A program made the position numbers and the translations under genes. Below are positions 45,465-55,152 of a stretch of DNA of 64,000 nucleotides, piece after piece. The DNA lies in contig CBFHMJ010000010.1 in the NCBI GenBank assembly GCA_965656875.1, forward strand, positions 186,001 through 250,000, read 5' to 3'. The notes below the pieces were generated by a model. The model had not been told where the DNA came from and made no database searches. It saw nothing but the letters and a program-made list of their open reading frames with translations. This DNA is from CBFHMJ01 sp965656875 (lineage in GTDB: Bacteria; Pseudomonadota; Gammaproteobacteria; Enterobacterales; Alteromonadaceae). Position 1 is the stretch's first letter; each line of letters opens with the position of its first letter.

Positions 45465-48400
45465 TGCAATCAGAACAAGCAAAAGGCGGGATCATCGCCT
45501 GGTTTGCCGGAAACTCTGTCGCTGCAAACTTGCTGATGCTGACCATCATTTTTCTCGGCATCATGTCATTCAGTCAGTTACGAAAAGAAGCCTTTCCCCC
45601 CTGGGCAACGGATTCGATTCGTATTTCCATGACCTATAACAGTGGCGATGCCAAACTGTCTGAAGAAGGCATTGCCATCAAGATTGAAGAAGCACTGGCG
45701 ACGGTTCAAGGCATTAAACGTGTTACCTCAACATCAAACGCAAACGGCAGTTCCATCATCGTTGAAGCGACATCAAGCTATGATCTGGACATTTTGCTTC
45801 GTGATGTAAAAGCACAGGTTGATGCCATTTTTGGCTTCCCGGTAGATGCAGAAAAGCCGGTGATTTCAAAAAACACCTGGCTGGAGCATGCCTATTCAAT
45901 CAAGATTTACGGCGATACAGACCGTACTGCATTACAGGCACTGGCAGAACGGATAAAAGTTGATTTACTCGCTCAACCGGATATTTCCAATGTGACGATT
46001 AATGGCAAGGCAGAGCCCATGATGTCGATTGAGCTTGATGAGCAAAAGCTGCAAGCCTGGCAGCTAAGCTTTTCTGATGTTGCGACCATCGTCAATAACG
46101 AGTCATCCACAGCAATTTCCACCAGCCTGCGTAACGCTGATAAAGTCATTCGGTTGAAAGTGTCAGAACAAGCGTATGACCAACAGGATTTCGCCAATAT
46201 TCCTCTGAAAACCCTGCCCGATGGTGGCCAGATAAAGCTAGGTGATGTCGCAATTATTACAGACGGTTTTGCCGACGATACGTTTGTTATGGGACGCTAC
46301 AACGGCCAACCCGGTATTGGTGTTGAAATCAAAGTTGATGAAAATGGCGACGTACTGAAAATTGTCGAACAAGCCAATAACATCGTCGCCCAATGGCAAA
46401 ATAATCCGCTACTGCCACAACAAGTGACCGTAGAAACCTGGAATGATGGCGGTGCACTGATTCGTGACCGTCTGGCACTGCTGATTAAAAATGCCCTGTC
46501 CGGTATCGCCCTGGTGTTTATCGTCCTCGCGGTTTTTCTGAACTTGCGCGTGGCGTTCTGGGTAACCGCAGGATTGCCGTTTATTTTCTGTGGCACGCTG
46601 TTTTTCATGACCGATCAATTTACCGGCATGACGATCAATGAAATGACAACGTTTGGTTTTATTCTGGCGCTTGGTATTGTCGTTGATGACGCCGTTGTTG
46701 TCGGTGAAAGTATTTACGCCACGCGACGCAGCCACGGTGACAACCTCAACAGCACCATTCTTGGGGCACAACGGGTCGCAGTGCCAACCATTTTTGGCGT
46801 ACTAACTACAGTTGCTACGTTTATTGCCTTAGCAAATGTTGAAGGCGGTATGGGTCAGGTTTATTCACAGTTCGCGGTGATCGTGACGATTTGCTTACTG
46901 CTGTCTGTCGTTGAATCAAAGCTGATTCTTCCGGCGCATCTTGCTCACCTGAATACTCACAAACCACAGCAACAACCCAACCTGTGGCAACGCATTCAAT
47001 TAGCGGCTGACAACGGATTACAGTGGTTTAATGATCGCCTTTACACACCGGTGATCGACAAAGCCATTCAATATCGATATGCCGTGACCTGCCTGTTTGT
47101 CGCTATTTTTATTCTGGTGATTGGCATGCCGCAACACGGTGGTGTTCGGGTTGCATTCTTTCCCGATATTCCCGGCAGTGTGATTGAAGCAACACTGACC
47201 ATGCAGAATGATGCCAGTTTTGGTCAAACGGAAAAAAACCTGTACTGGCTCGAACAAACGGCAATAGACACCGATCGCTCACTCATGAAACAACACGCAA
47301 GAGACGGTTCAGCCATTGATACGATAGAGGTGATTGGTTCCGGCGATCTGGCGGGTAATGTTGTCGTCGAGCTCGATAAAACGGCGCCTTACGGATTAAA
47401 TGAATTCGCTCGCGCCTGGAAACAACAGGCAGGCATACCAGAAGGCGTTCGCAAACTCGACATTCGCTCAGGCTTTGGCGGACGGGATAACTTTAAAGTA
47501 GAGCTGAAAGCCTGGAATACAGAAACGATCAAAGCGGCCGGTAAAGCGATTAAAACGCACATTCAATCTGTCGCAGGTGTGAGCGGCATAGATGATAACT
47601 TCGACTCAGGCCAGGCTCAGTTAAAGTTTGCTGTGAATGATTACGGGCTAACACTTGGACTCACCAGTCAATCCCTGTCTCGCCAGGTGTTACAAGCATT
47701 TGGTGGCGAGATCGTGCAACGCTATCAACGAGGCAAAGACGAGATTAAAGTCCGTATTCGTTACCCGGAAGAACAGCGTCAAACGGTCAATGACGTGATG
47801 AATGCGAAAGTCAGGCTTGATAACGGTCAGGTTGTGCCATTAACCCTGGTCGCGCAGGTATCTTCTGAATATCAACAAAATGAAATCACTCGTATTTCTG
47901 GCCTGCCTGCCGTGTATGTCAGCGCTCGGGTTGATAAGGATGTTATTTCATCGAATGAACTGGTAGAAAAACTCAAACAAACCATCGTGCCGGAATTACA
48001 GGCAACCTTCCCGGACCTGACGATTCACTTTGCTGGTGAAGCCGAAGAACAAGCCGAAACGCAAGGTTCCATGAGCCGACTGTTTCTTATCTCACTGGGC
48101 GCCATCTACTTGCTACTGGCCATGCCGCTTCGCTCTTACGTACAACCACTTATCATCATGATGGCGATTCCGTTTGGGCTGGTTGGCGCTATTCTTGGTC
48201 ACTGGCTAAACGACATGATTCTCAGCGTACTATCCTTTAATGGCATCGTTGCACTCAGTGGTGTGGTGGTGAATGACAGCTTGCTGCTGGTATCACGCTT
48301 CAATCAACTGAAGCAGAGCGCTCAAAACGTCACAGATGCCATTAAACTGGCCTGTACCAGTCGATTACGTGCGGTTTTACTGACATCTGTCACCACATAT

Positions 48401-48619
48401 GCCGGACTGATGCCACTGTTGGGCGAAACATCAGCGCAGGCACAATTCATTATTCCTGCTGCTGCATCACTGGGATATGGTATTTTGTTCGCCACGGTTA
48501 TTACCCTGGTGCTGGTGCCGTCGATGTTAATGATTCATCAGGATGCATTACAGTTAATTCAACGTTTTAAAAAACCAATTTCAGCCCACGCATCAAACGA
48601 GGCCGCTCATGAGCTTTAA
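45464..48619 (+). CDS. RND-family efflux pump permease
   Basis: It is 1051 aa and has the AcrB-like layout: a TM helix at the start (SVAANLLMLTIIFLGIMSF), a large periplasmic loop, six TM helices with the proton-relay Asp pair in LGIVVDDAVVVGESIY, then the repeat. The second half contains PLIIMMAIPFGLVGAILGHW and GVVVNDSLLLVSRFNQ. The substrate is unknown, and it cannot be assigned to drugs, metals or lipids from sequence. Its end overlaps the response regulator by 11 bases. Confidence 0.94.
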   Translation: MQSEQAKGGIIAWFAGNSVAANLLMLTIIFLGIMSFSQLRKEAFPPWATDSIRISMTYNSGDAKLSEEGIAIKIEEALATVQGIKRVTSTSNANGSSIIVEATSSYDLDILLRDVKAQVDAIFGFPVDAEKPVISKNTWLEHAYSIKIYGDTDRTALQALAERIKVDLLAQPDISNVTINGKAEPMMSIELDEQKLQAWQLSFSDVATIVNNESSTAISTSLRNADKVIRLKVSEQAYDQQDFANIPLKTLPDGGQIKLGDVAIITDGFADDTFVMGRYNGQPGIGVEIKVDENGDVLKIVEQANNIVAQWQNNPLLPQQVTVETWNDGGALIRDRLALLIKNALSGIALVFIVLAVFLNLRVAFWVTAGLPFIFCGTLFFMTDQFTGMTINEMTTFGFILALGIVVDDAVVVGESIYATRRSHGDNLNSTILGAQRVAVPTIFGVLTTVATFIALANVEGGMGQVYSQFAVIVTICLLLSVVESKLILPAHLAHLNTHKPQQQPNLWQRIQLAADNGLQWFNDRLYTPVIDKAIQYRYAVTCLFVAIFILVIGMPQHGGVRVAFFPDIPGSVIEATLTMQNDASFGQTEKNLYWLEQTAIDTDRSLMKQHARDGSAIDTIEVIGSGDLAGNVVVELDKTAPYGLNEFARAWKQQAGIPEGVRKLDIRSGFGGRDNFKVELKAWNTETIKAAGKAIKTHIQSVAGVSGIDDNFDSGQAQLKFAVNDYGLTLGLTSQSLSRQVLQAFGGEIVQRYQRGKDEIKVRIRYPEEQRQTVNDVMNAKVRLDNGQVVPLTLVAQVSSEYQQNEITRISGLPAVYVSARVDKDVISSNELVEKLKQTIVPELQATFPDLTIHFAGEAEEQAETQGSMSRLFLISLGAIYLLLAMPLRSYVQPLIIMMAIPFGLVGAILGHWLNDMILSVLSFNGIVALSGVVVNDSLLLVSRFNQLKQSAQNVTDAIKLACTSRLRAVLLTSVTTYAGLMPLLGETSAQAQFIIPAAASLGYGILFATVITLVLVPSMLMIHQDALQLIQRFKKPISAHASNEAAHEL

Positions 48620-49289
48620 TATTTTGTTAGTGGAAGACGACCTGGATCTTGCCGCGACCGTCGTTGATTATTTTGAGATGGAATCCATTCAATGTGACCA
48701 TGCCTCTAACGGTATTCAGGGATTATCACTGATTGAATCCAATACGTATCAGGTTATCGTTCTGGATTTGAATCTTCCCAGAATGGACGGCCTGACCATC
48801 TGTCAGACAGTTCGTCAAACCAGCAATGACACGCCCATTTTAATGCTTACAGCCAGAGATTCGTTGCAGGATAAAGTCGCCGGTTTTGACGCCGGGACCG
48901 ATGACTATCTGGTTAAACCGTTTGAAATCGAAGAGTTGTTGGTTCGGGTGCTGGCGTTGTCGAAACGTCGTAGTGGCCAGATCACCACACTGAATCAGGC
49001 CAATCTGAGCTACGATCTGAAATCGCGTATTGCCAGTGTGGATGGGCAGCCCGTCAAGCTAACCCCGATCACCGCCAAACTGCTCGAAAAACTCCTGCGT
49101 GAAACCGGTAAACCCATTTCTCGTGAACAAATCATGCAGTTCATCTGGGGCGATGAACAACCCGACAGCAATAGTCTGAAAGTCCATATTCATCATCTAC
49201 GCAAACAACTGGACAAGTCAGGTGCTGCGTTGTCTATTGATAATCAGCCTGGCATAGGCTTTTCTTTGAATAACAAACCTCAGGGCTAA
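48609..49289 (+). CDS. OmpR/PhoB-family response regulator
   Basis: It is 226 aa. The receiver domain has LLVEDDLD, the phospho-Asp in VIVLDLNLPRMDG, LTARD and LVKPF. The C-terminal winged helix includes LTPITAKLLEKLL and SLKVHIHHLRKQL. It pairs with the kinase three bases downstream and overlaps the pump gene by 11 bases, so it almost certainly regulates this efflux operon. Confidence 0.94.
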   Translation: MSFNILLVEDDLDLAATVVDYFEMESIQCDHASNGIQGLSLIESNTYQVIVLDLNLPRMDGLTICQTVRQTSNDTPILMLTARDSLQDKVAGFDAGTDDYLVKPFEIEELLVRVLALSKRRSGQITTLNQANLSYDLKSRIASVDGQPVKLTPITAKLLEKLLRETGKPISREQIMQFIWGDEQPDSNSLKVHIHHLRKQLDKSGAALSIDNQPGIGFSLNNKPQG

Positions 49290-49292
49290 CGG

Positions 49293-50561
49293 ATGAGTAT
49301 CAGAAATTATATCTTCGGCCTGCTGACCACTCTGGTGTTGATCATTGCTGCCGCACTTACCTTTCAGAGCGGCTGGATCTTCATTAAAAGTTACGGTGTT
49401 ATGCAAGAAGAGTTGATGAAAGAACTGGCGCTGATTTATGTGAAGACCGAAGAAAAACCTCCTGCGGTCATGGGTTATCAACTCACAAAGAACTGGCTGG
49501 AAGTCGCTCCCGAGGTACGGGAACATTTTCCTGTTATCCCTGCTGAAACCAATATCCGCCACAGTATCTACAAAGACTGGATTTATGTTCAACCGCCAGA
49601 ACGTGCCTACTCGTTGATGGTGGCGAATATCGACGACACAATCGTTTACGTCAGTCGGTTCGATGAACAGGTTCACGAGACGATAGAGCACGACGATATG
49701 TATCTTCTCGATCCGATGCTATTGATCATTTATTTCGGCGTTGGCTTACTCGCACTATTCGTCGCAGGCTTATCTTATGTGTTAAAACGAATTGCGGTTC
49801 CGATTGAATCCATTCAATGCTGGGCCAGTAAACTCACCTTCGATAATCTGGACAATCCCCTGCCCGACTTTGCGTTTAATGAACTGAATACACTCGCCAC
49901 CCTGATTCGTCAAAATATTCAGTCTGTCGCCAAGGCAGTTGAACGGGAGCAATCATTTCTGGGTTATGCCAGCCATGAACTCCGCACTCCGATTGCTGTA
50001 TTACGCAGCAACACCGCTCTGCTGGAAAAAGTGAACCCCACACCCGGTGAAAAAGAACGTGTTATTCGCGACCGCATCAGCCGCGCCAGTCTGACCATGA
50101 AATCGATGACAGAAACCCTGTTATGGTTAAGTCGCCAGGGTGATACCGAAATGCCAACAGAACCCGTCAGTCCGGGCCAGTTAATTAAAAACCTGAAAGA
50201 CGAAATCCAATATTTGTTAGCAGGGAAAGCAGTGACAATCGAACTGCAAACCGATAACTCTGAGCATTCGTTACCGGTTACCCCTTGCCTGATCGTGTTA
50301 AACAATCTGATGCGCAACGCCTTCCAACACACGCAACAAGGTCATATCAACATTGTGCAACAGCAATACAGCGTCACTATCGCCAACTGGGAAACCGGAG
50401 CATTACAAACCAATGAACAACATAAAGAATTAGGGTTTGGATTGGGGATGCAATTAGTGGAAAAACTCACCAACCAGTTCGGCTGGTCTTTTGATGCAAA
50501 TAAAACCGATAACGGCTATGTCGCGACGGTGAAGTTTGAAGCAGATTCAGAAGAGAAATAA
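49293..50561 (+). CDS. Sensor histidine kinase of the efflux operon
   Basis: It is 422 aa. TM1 (about residues 8-30), a periplasmic sensor of about 115 residues, TM2 (about 146-168) and a HAMP-like linker come first. The phospho-acceptor His is in LGYASHELRTPIAVL. The ATPase domain has NNLMRNAFQHT and GFGLGMQLVEKL. The D-box is weak: the segment ANWETG replaces the usual DxGxG, so ATPase strength is uncertain. It partners the regulator upstream. The signal sensed is unknown. Confidence 0.9.
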   Translation: MSIRNYIFGLLTTLVLIIAAALTFQSGWIFIKSYGVMQEELMKELALIYVKTEEKPPAVMGYQLTKNWLEVAPEVREHFPVIPAETNIRHSIYKDWIYVQPPERAYSLMVANIDDTIVYVSRFDEQVHETIEHDDMYLLDPMLLIIYFGVGLLALFVAGLSYVLKRIAVPIESIQCWASKLTFDNLDNPLPDFAFNELNTLATLIRQNIQSVAKAVEREQSFLGYASHELRTPIAVLRSNTALLEKVNPTPGEKERVIRDRISRASLTMKSMTETLLWLSRQGDTEMPTEPVSPGQLIKNLKDEIQYLLAGKAVTIELQTDNSEHSLPVTPCLIVLNNLMRNAFQHTQQGHINIVQQQYSVTIANWETGALQTNEQHKELGFGLGMQLVEKLTNQFGWSFDANKTDNGYVATVKFEADSEEK

Positions 50562-50612
50562 AATTTGTCGTTCAGGCAAGGCGCAAAGCAGAGAGTTTAA
50601 CCATTTACACAA

Positions 50613-50634
50613 CGGAGGCCTGTTCAGGCCTCCG
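50613..50634. terminator. Perfect hairpin between convergent genes
   Basis: CGGAGGCCTG, loop TT and CAGGCCTCCG form a 10-bp GC-rich stem at the end of the efflux operon. Neither side has a long T run; it may act in both directions. Confidence 0.6.
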
Positions 50635-50645
50635 CAAATCATTGA

Positions 50646-50993
50646 TTATTTCTTTAGCAGGATATATCTGACAGATTCCACACCACCCTGACAAACATCC
50701 AGCCCCTGAATAATAACAGTCTGGTTTGCAGTGAAAGCAGTCAACAGCATGCTTGCATAAAACTGTCCGGATTCAGTCGACATATCAATGAAGTAGTCAT
50801 ACTGAGGATTATCACAATTCGCCAGCGGGTCAACAATTGAACCCGTTGAACGATCAACACGAATTGATAAATTATTGCCGTTTAATGGACCAGATAGCAG
50901 TTGTTCGATCTTGCCTTCGAAGGAGGAAATAGCACTTGCAGAAGAGGATGCGCAAATCAGCGCGGTTGCAGCTAATAACGATTTGAATTTCAT
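50646..50993 (-). CDS. Small secreted protein of unknown function
   Basis: It is about 115 aa. A signal peptide (residues 1-21, cleavage after SSASA) is followed by a small domain with two Cys (ANCDNP and LDVCQGG), which could form a disulphide in the periplasm. AAGGA lies before the ATG at 50993; the reading frame extends further upstream but would spoil the signal peptide. The family is not recognised. Confidence 0.7.
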   Translation of the reverse strand: MKFKSLLAATALICASSSASAISSFEGKIEQLLSGPLNGNNLSIRVDRSTGSIVDPLANCDNPQYDYFIDMSTESGQFYASMLLTAFTANQTVIIQGLDVCQGGVESVRYILLKK

Positions 50994-51161
50994 AGTGATG
51001 TCCTTAAAACAATACCTTGCATACTGGTGAATTCCGGTTCGCCGGAAAACCACCCTGTTTTCCTCTGCGTTTTAGCAGATGCAGCGAACTGTACCAGATG
51101 TCATTTGATTACAAAAGTATCATTTTCTATTTCGCTAATGTTTAAAACGTATAACTTGTCA

Positions 51162-51965
51162 CTATTTCTTTCCCATAGAATCCAGTAGGCGATTTACTGC
51201 TTCAATGTGCGCCGGGTCCTGATGACACATCCCCTGGAATGCTGCGCAGATATCCAGAAAATCCGCCAGTTCTGTCCGTTGTGCTAATTTCATTAACCGC
51301 TTTGTTTTACGCATTGCTGCTACTGGTTTCGCGGCAATATTACGAGCGATCTTCATGCTGGCCGCCAGTAATTCATCCGGTTCGACGACATCCAGCACCA
51401 GGCCAATCTCTTTAGCTTCATCCGCATTAATCACGCGCCCGGTAAAGGTCAGTTCAGCCGCTTTTTGATAACCAATAACACGCTGTAAAAACCAGGCGCC
51501 ACCATCACCCGGAATAATGCCCAGGTTAGCAAACGTCTCACCAAATTTGGCTTTGGTTGATGCAAGTCGCAAATCACACATGTTGGTAATATCAAATCCC
51601 GCGCCAATGGCCGGGCCATTAACCGCAGCAATCACAGGTACTTCCAGTTTATGCAACGCTAAAGGAATACGTTGAATGCCCTGACGATAGCGTTGTTCCA
51701 GTTCAGCCACATCACCAGCAAAATCACCCGTGCGATCAGCCATATCTTTGACATTACCACCTGATGAAAAAGCCGAACCAGCCCCGGTAATAATTAACAC
51801 TGCAATCTCTTCATTGCGATTAATCCAGTCTGAGGTTGCCACAATATCATCGGCGATTTGTGTCCCGGTCAATGCATTACGGACATCTTCACGGTTAAAC
51901 GTTAATATCGCGATGTTGTTATCCAGCTGTAACGTGCTGTCGGTTAATTCAGGTAAAGAAGTCAT
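51162..51965 (-). CDS. Enoyl-CoA hydratase/isomerase (crotonase) family protein
   Basis: It is 267 aa. The oxyanion-hole segments SAFSSGGNVKDM and AAVNGPAIGAGFDI, the acidic GETFANLGIIPGDGGAWFL and the C-terminal helices are typical of crotonases. The exact reaction (hydratase, isomerase or dehydration) cannot be fixed. I prefer the ATG at 51965, because AGGA lies nine bases upstream of it and directly abuts the ATG at 51974. It appears to be monocistronic. Confidence 0.88.
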   Translation of the reverse strand: MTSLPELTDSTLQLDNNIAILTFNREDVRNALTGTQIADDIVATSDWINRNEEIAVLIITGAGSAFSSGGNVKDMADRTGDFAGDVAELEQRYRQGIQRIPLALHKLEVPVIAAVNGPAIGAGFDITNMCDLRLASTKAKFGETFANLGIIPGDGGAWFLQRVIGYQKAAELTFTGRVINADEAKEIGLVLDVVEPDELLAASMKIARNIAAKPVAAMRKTKRLMKLAQRTELADFLDICAAFQGMCHQDPAHIEAVNRLLDSMGKK

Positions 51966-52196
51966 AGAAAACATCCTGATAAGTCATGGTAAAAACGAAA
52001 GCCGAAACTCTATCACCGACACTCAGGTAAGCGCCAGTGAATGTTGCTGTTTCTCTGTCAAGCCCGGCATTCGAGCCGAATCGTGAAAATATCATGCAAG
52101 CAATGTGCATCAAAAGTGATTTAAATACAGATGGATAGCGTCAGAATTTCATTTGTGCCACAGTTCAATTCTCATCATCAAACACGCAATCAGATT

Positions 52197-53246
52197 ATGA
52201 CGACACGACAACACAAACCACAGCACAAATCACAGACCTTTCGACATCATGTCCTGACGACAGCCTTTGTTTTGCTTACTGCGGTGTTTTCCGTCAACAG
52301 CATGGCAAACACTGGCTTATCTCACTGGCACAACATTCAGTTCCACGACAAGCCACAGCTAAATTTACATTTGTACTTATATGAACTGGCTCGGGACAAC
52401 GAGTTATATCTATCCGATATCCAGCAAAACCAGCAACTCACCGATCAACAAAAAAACCTCTTTAGCCAGGCGGTTACCGCCTACCAGCAAGCTGGTGCGA
52501 ACCAACGCAGACATATTCTGTTTTCAAATGGTGAAATTGCGATGCTCACGGATATGGCAATGAACAATCACACCATCAACGCGAACACCATTAAAACAGA
52601 ACATTGCCGCCAGCTTTGTGCGCCATTCCTCGCCGTACAACCTGTGTGGCATACGCATTTCAGGCCACAACAACACCGTCAGAATCAACGCTGGCTGCAA
52701 ACACTGCAACCACTACTAAACAAATATGGAACCACGCTCGAACAGAAACTCGAACACGCCTTTCAACGCCCGCTGGTTGATGACCAACATCAGGTTGATA
52801 TCGTTTATAAACCTGGCATGCCGCAAGGTGCCACCACATCTGGCCGCAGTGCGCACACTATCATTAACGCCAGCTATTCCGACTTCACACACTATCTCGG
52901 TTTAGAAATGTTATTTCACGAAGTTGCTCACGCTAAAGCAACCAACCGTAACAGCCCTTTCAGACAACAAATTAACGCCTTATTTCGCCAGCATAATGTC
53001 GAACAACACACCAAAATCTGGCACGTTATTCACTTTTACACCGTCGGCAAAATCACCCAACAAACCATTCAGACACAAGTACCCGACTATATCCCTTATG
53101 CCGATAAAAACGGCTTATATCGTGGACAATGGCAGCAGTATCACCACCTAATTGAGCAACACTGGCAGCCCTGGTTAGATCATAAAATCAGTATGGAAAC
53201 CGCCCTGAACAATCTGGCAGTCGCGTTAAAAACCACAGCCGAGTAA
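52197..53246 (+). CDS. Secreted HExxH metalloprotease-like protein
   Basis: It is about 350 aa. A basic N-terminus and hydrophobic segment (about residues 19-37, ending SMANTG) form a signal peptide. The zinc motif HEVAHAK (HExxH) is in LEMLFHEVAHAKATNR. The protein is unusually rich in Gln, His and Asn throughout. A downstream Glu that could be a third ligand is not obvious. A gluzincin-type metallopeptidase is likely, but the family was not recognised. An alternative start lies 22 codons earlier. Confidence 0.7.
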   Translation: MTTRQHKPQHKSQTFRHHVLTTAFVLLTAVFSVNSMANTGLSHWHNIQFHDKPQLNLHLYLYELARDNELYLSDIQQNQQLTDQQKNLFSQAVTAYQQAGANQRRHILFSNGEIAMLTDMAMNNHTINANTIKTEHCRQLCAPFLAVQPVWHTHFRPQQHRQNQRWLQTLQPLLNKYGTTLEQKLEHAFQRPLVDDQHQVDIVYKPGMPQGATTSGRSAHTIINASYSDFTHYLGLEMLFHEVAHAKATNRNSPFRQQINALFRQHNVEQHTKIWHVIHFYTVGKITQQTIQTQVPDYIPYADKNGLYRGQWQQYHHLIEQHWQPWLDHKISMETALNNLAVALKTTAE

Positions 53247-53416
53247 ATCACAAATCACCCGTTACCTTACGATAGCGACCATTGACAGCAAAAACTCGCT
53301 CAAACGCACACAAGTCGCTACATTTCATGCTCAATTCATACGCATGACGTATTTCCATACTATATTCAACGCTGTAGTGAACAACTCGAATACACACGAA
53401 AAAAACAGGACCACCG

Positions 53417-54790
53417 ATGATTTCCAGAAGAACCTTTAATCTCAGCCTGACGGCACTGGCGTTTGCCGGGCTAACCGGATGCGGCCTTGGTAAAAAGTCT
53501 GATAAACCCCTAACCATGAAACTCAGTGATGGCTACGGCCCACTCGTTCCCGATCCGAATAAACTGATCGACTTACCTGAAGGCTTCAATTACGACATTA
53601 TTTCCGCGCTGGGTGACGAAATGACCGATGGTTTTCATGTACCTGATCGCGCCGATGGCATGGGCTGCTTTGCCCTGAGCGAAGACACCGTCGCGCTGGT
53701 CAGAAACCACGAACTCTCGCCAAAACACCTGAAACGCCAGCCAGACTCCCTGCACAACCATAAAACCCCACTGGCTTACGACGCTTTTCAGGATAGCGGC
53801 GTTGCCCTGCCCGGCGGCACCAGCACCCTGATTTACAACCTGAAAACCCGGCAACGTGAACAAGAGTTTTTAAGCCTGGTCGGAACCATAAGAAACTGTG
53901 CAGGCGGTGTAACACCATGGGGAAGTTGGTTAACGTGTGAAGAATCGGTCAAAACAGCGAACGGTGATATCGGCAAGGATCACGGCTATATTTTTGAAGT
54001 GCCAGCCAGCGCAACAGGCCTGGTAAACCCCGAACCACTAAAAGCCATGGGACGCTTTAATCACGAAGCCGCAGCGGTCGATCCAAAGACGGGCATTGTT
54101 TACCTGACCGAAGACCGGGGCGACAGCTTGTTCTATCGGTTTATTCCAAACGTGCCAGGCCAGCTTAATCAGGGCGGAAAACTACAAGCACTGGTTGTAC
54201 AACAATCTCCCCGTTTTGACAGCCGCAACTGGGATAACACCACGATGGCACTCGACACCGACTACACCACACGCTGGATTGACCTGACGAACCCGGAAAG
54301 CCCGGACGACGATCTCCGCATTCAGGGCTTTGAAAACGGCGCAGCGGTATTCGCTCGCGGCGAAGGCATTCACTGGGGCGACAACGAGGCTTACTTCTGC
54401 TGCACTAACGGCGGCCAGCAACAACTCGGTCAAATCATGCGTTACCAACCGTCACCATTTGAAGGCACCGAAAAAGAAACCAATCAACCGGGTATTCTGC
54501 AACTGATTCTGGAAAGCGAAGATCAATCACTGTACAACTTCGGCGACAATATCACCGTCACACCACAGGGCCACCTGATCGTGTGTGAAGACCAGTACAC
54601 CGACACCGTCAACAACCACCTACGCGGCGTAACACCCGCCGGTGAAGTGTATGACTTTGCAAACCTTCACGCCCAGACCGAACTTGCTGGCGCTTGTTTT
54701 TCACCCGACGGCAGCATCTTATTCGTCAACATTTATTCCCCCACCAAAACCATCGCTATTCGGGGTCCGTGGGAGAAATTTATCGCCTGA
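53417..54790 (+). CDS. PhoX-family (DUF839) alkaline phosphatase-like protein
   Basis: It is 457 aa. The N-terminus ISRRTFNLSLTALAFAGLTGC combines a twin-arginine motif with a lipobox, so it is exported folded and probably lipid-anchored. VRNHELS, TPWGSWLTCEES, GRFNHEAAAVD, YLTEDRGDSLFYRF and LIVCEDQY are PhoX hallmarks. PhoX enzymes use calcium and iron to hydrolyse phosphate esters. No clear Pho box was found upstream. It is the last core gene before the AT-rich island. Confidence 0.88.
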   Translation: MISRRTFNLSLTALAFAGLTGCGLGKKSDKPLTMKLSDGYGPLVPDPNKLIDLPEGFNYDIISALGDEMTDGFHVPDRADGMGCFALSEDTVALVRNHELSPKHLKRQPDSLHNHKTPLAYDAFQDSGVALPGGTSTLIYNLKTRQREQEFLSLVGTIRNCAGGVTPWGSWLTCEESVKTANGDIGKDHGYIFEVPASATGLVNPEPLKAMGRFNHEAAAVDPKTGIVYLTEDRGDSLFYRFIPNVPGQLNQGGKLQALVVQQSPRFDSRNWDNTTMALDTDYTTRWIDLTNPESPDDDLRIQGFENGAAVFARGEGIHWGDNEAYFCCTNGGQQQLGQIMRYQPSPFEGTEKETNQPGILQLILESEDQSLYNFGDNITVTPQGHLIVCEDQYTDTVNNHLRGVTPAGEVYDFANLHAQTELAGACFSPDGSILFVNIYSPTKTIAIRGPWEKFIA

Positions 54791-54808
54791 TTCTCCGACG
54801 TTTACTAT

Positions 54809-54830
54809 CCTGGCAGCGCTTGCTGCCGGG
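54809..54830 (+). terminator. Hairpin downstream of phoX
   Basis: CCTGGCAGC, loop GCTT and GCTGCCGGG form a stem with one mismatch, 19 bases past the phoX stop. No T run follows. Confidence 0.45.
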
Positions 54831-54885
54831 GTTGTAATACCGGCATTCCTCTCTTCTGCATCGTCCAAACCAACAAGCATTTGAC

Positions 54886-54913
54886 ATAAAAAAAAGCCAG
54901 GCAATTGCTGGCT
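54886..54913 (-). terminator. Rho-independent terminator for the minus-strand island genes
   Basis: AGCCAG/CTGGCT arms with a 7-nt loop are followed on the minus strand by eight T residues. It probably ends the graspetide/GIY-YIG transcript about 240 bases past the last stop. Confidence 0.7.
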
Positions 54914-54930
54914 AAGCTGGAAACATCCGC

Positions 54931-55129
54931 ATAAAAACCAAATCCTTTGATATTGCAGAACACTTAGAGACCGATGGAGATATTCGGACGTTTTTAATTG
55001 AAGTAGCGATTATTTTTCGGGGGGATTACCACCCACGCCAACCTGTAAAAATCATTGGCTGAAGGGAGTAATACTAAATTTTCAACGATTCAGGAGATTA
55101 TTACGGCGTTGAGGGGCTATTGGCGGTGA
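54931..55129 (+). pseudogene. Remnant of an HI1420-type addiction-module antitoxin gene
   Basis: A 43-codon open stretch from 54931 begins KTKSFDIAEHLETDGDIRTF and resembles the N-terminus of HigA-like antitoxins whose partner toxin is RelE-like. The usual ATG is ATA. After a TGA at 55060, the frame resumes as KFSTIQEIITALRGYW, like their C-terminal FxTxLKVxxALG segment, and stops at 55129. The central helix-turn-helix is missing. No toxin gene is left. This is an assignment from memory of the family; a profile search would settle it. Confidence 0.45.
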
Positions 55130-55152
55130 TTTAGTTTAATTGCGTATTTACA

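Larger units (their letters stand above)
54791..54930. other. Region after phoX at the edge of the island
   Basis: It holds the phoX hairpin at 54809-54830 and a minus-strand terminator at 54886-54913. A plus-strand frame running through it is a continuation of an out-of-frame phoX shadow. Confidence 0.5.

Noticed and set aside
54642..54884. 80-codon frame across the phoX end with a hydrophobic C-terminus
   Set aside because: It starts out of frame inside phoX. The hydrophobic stretch comes from a GC-rich hairpin region and has no ribosome site.
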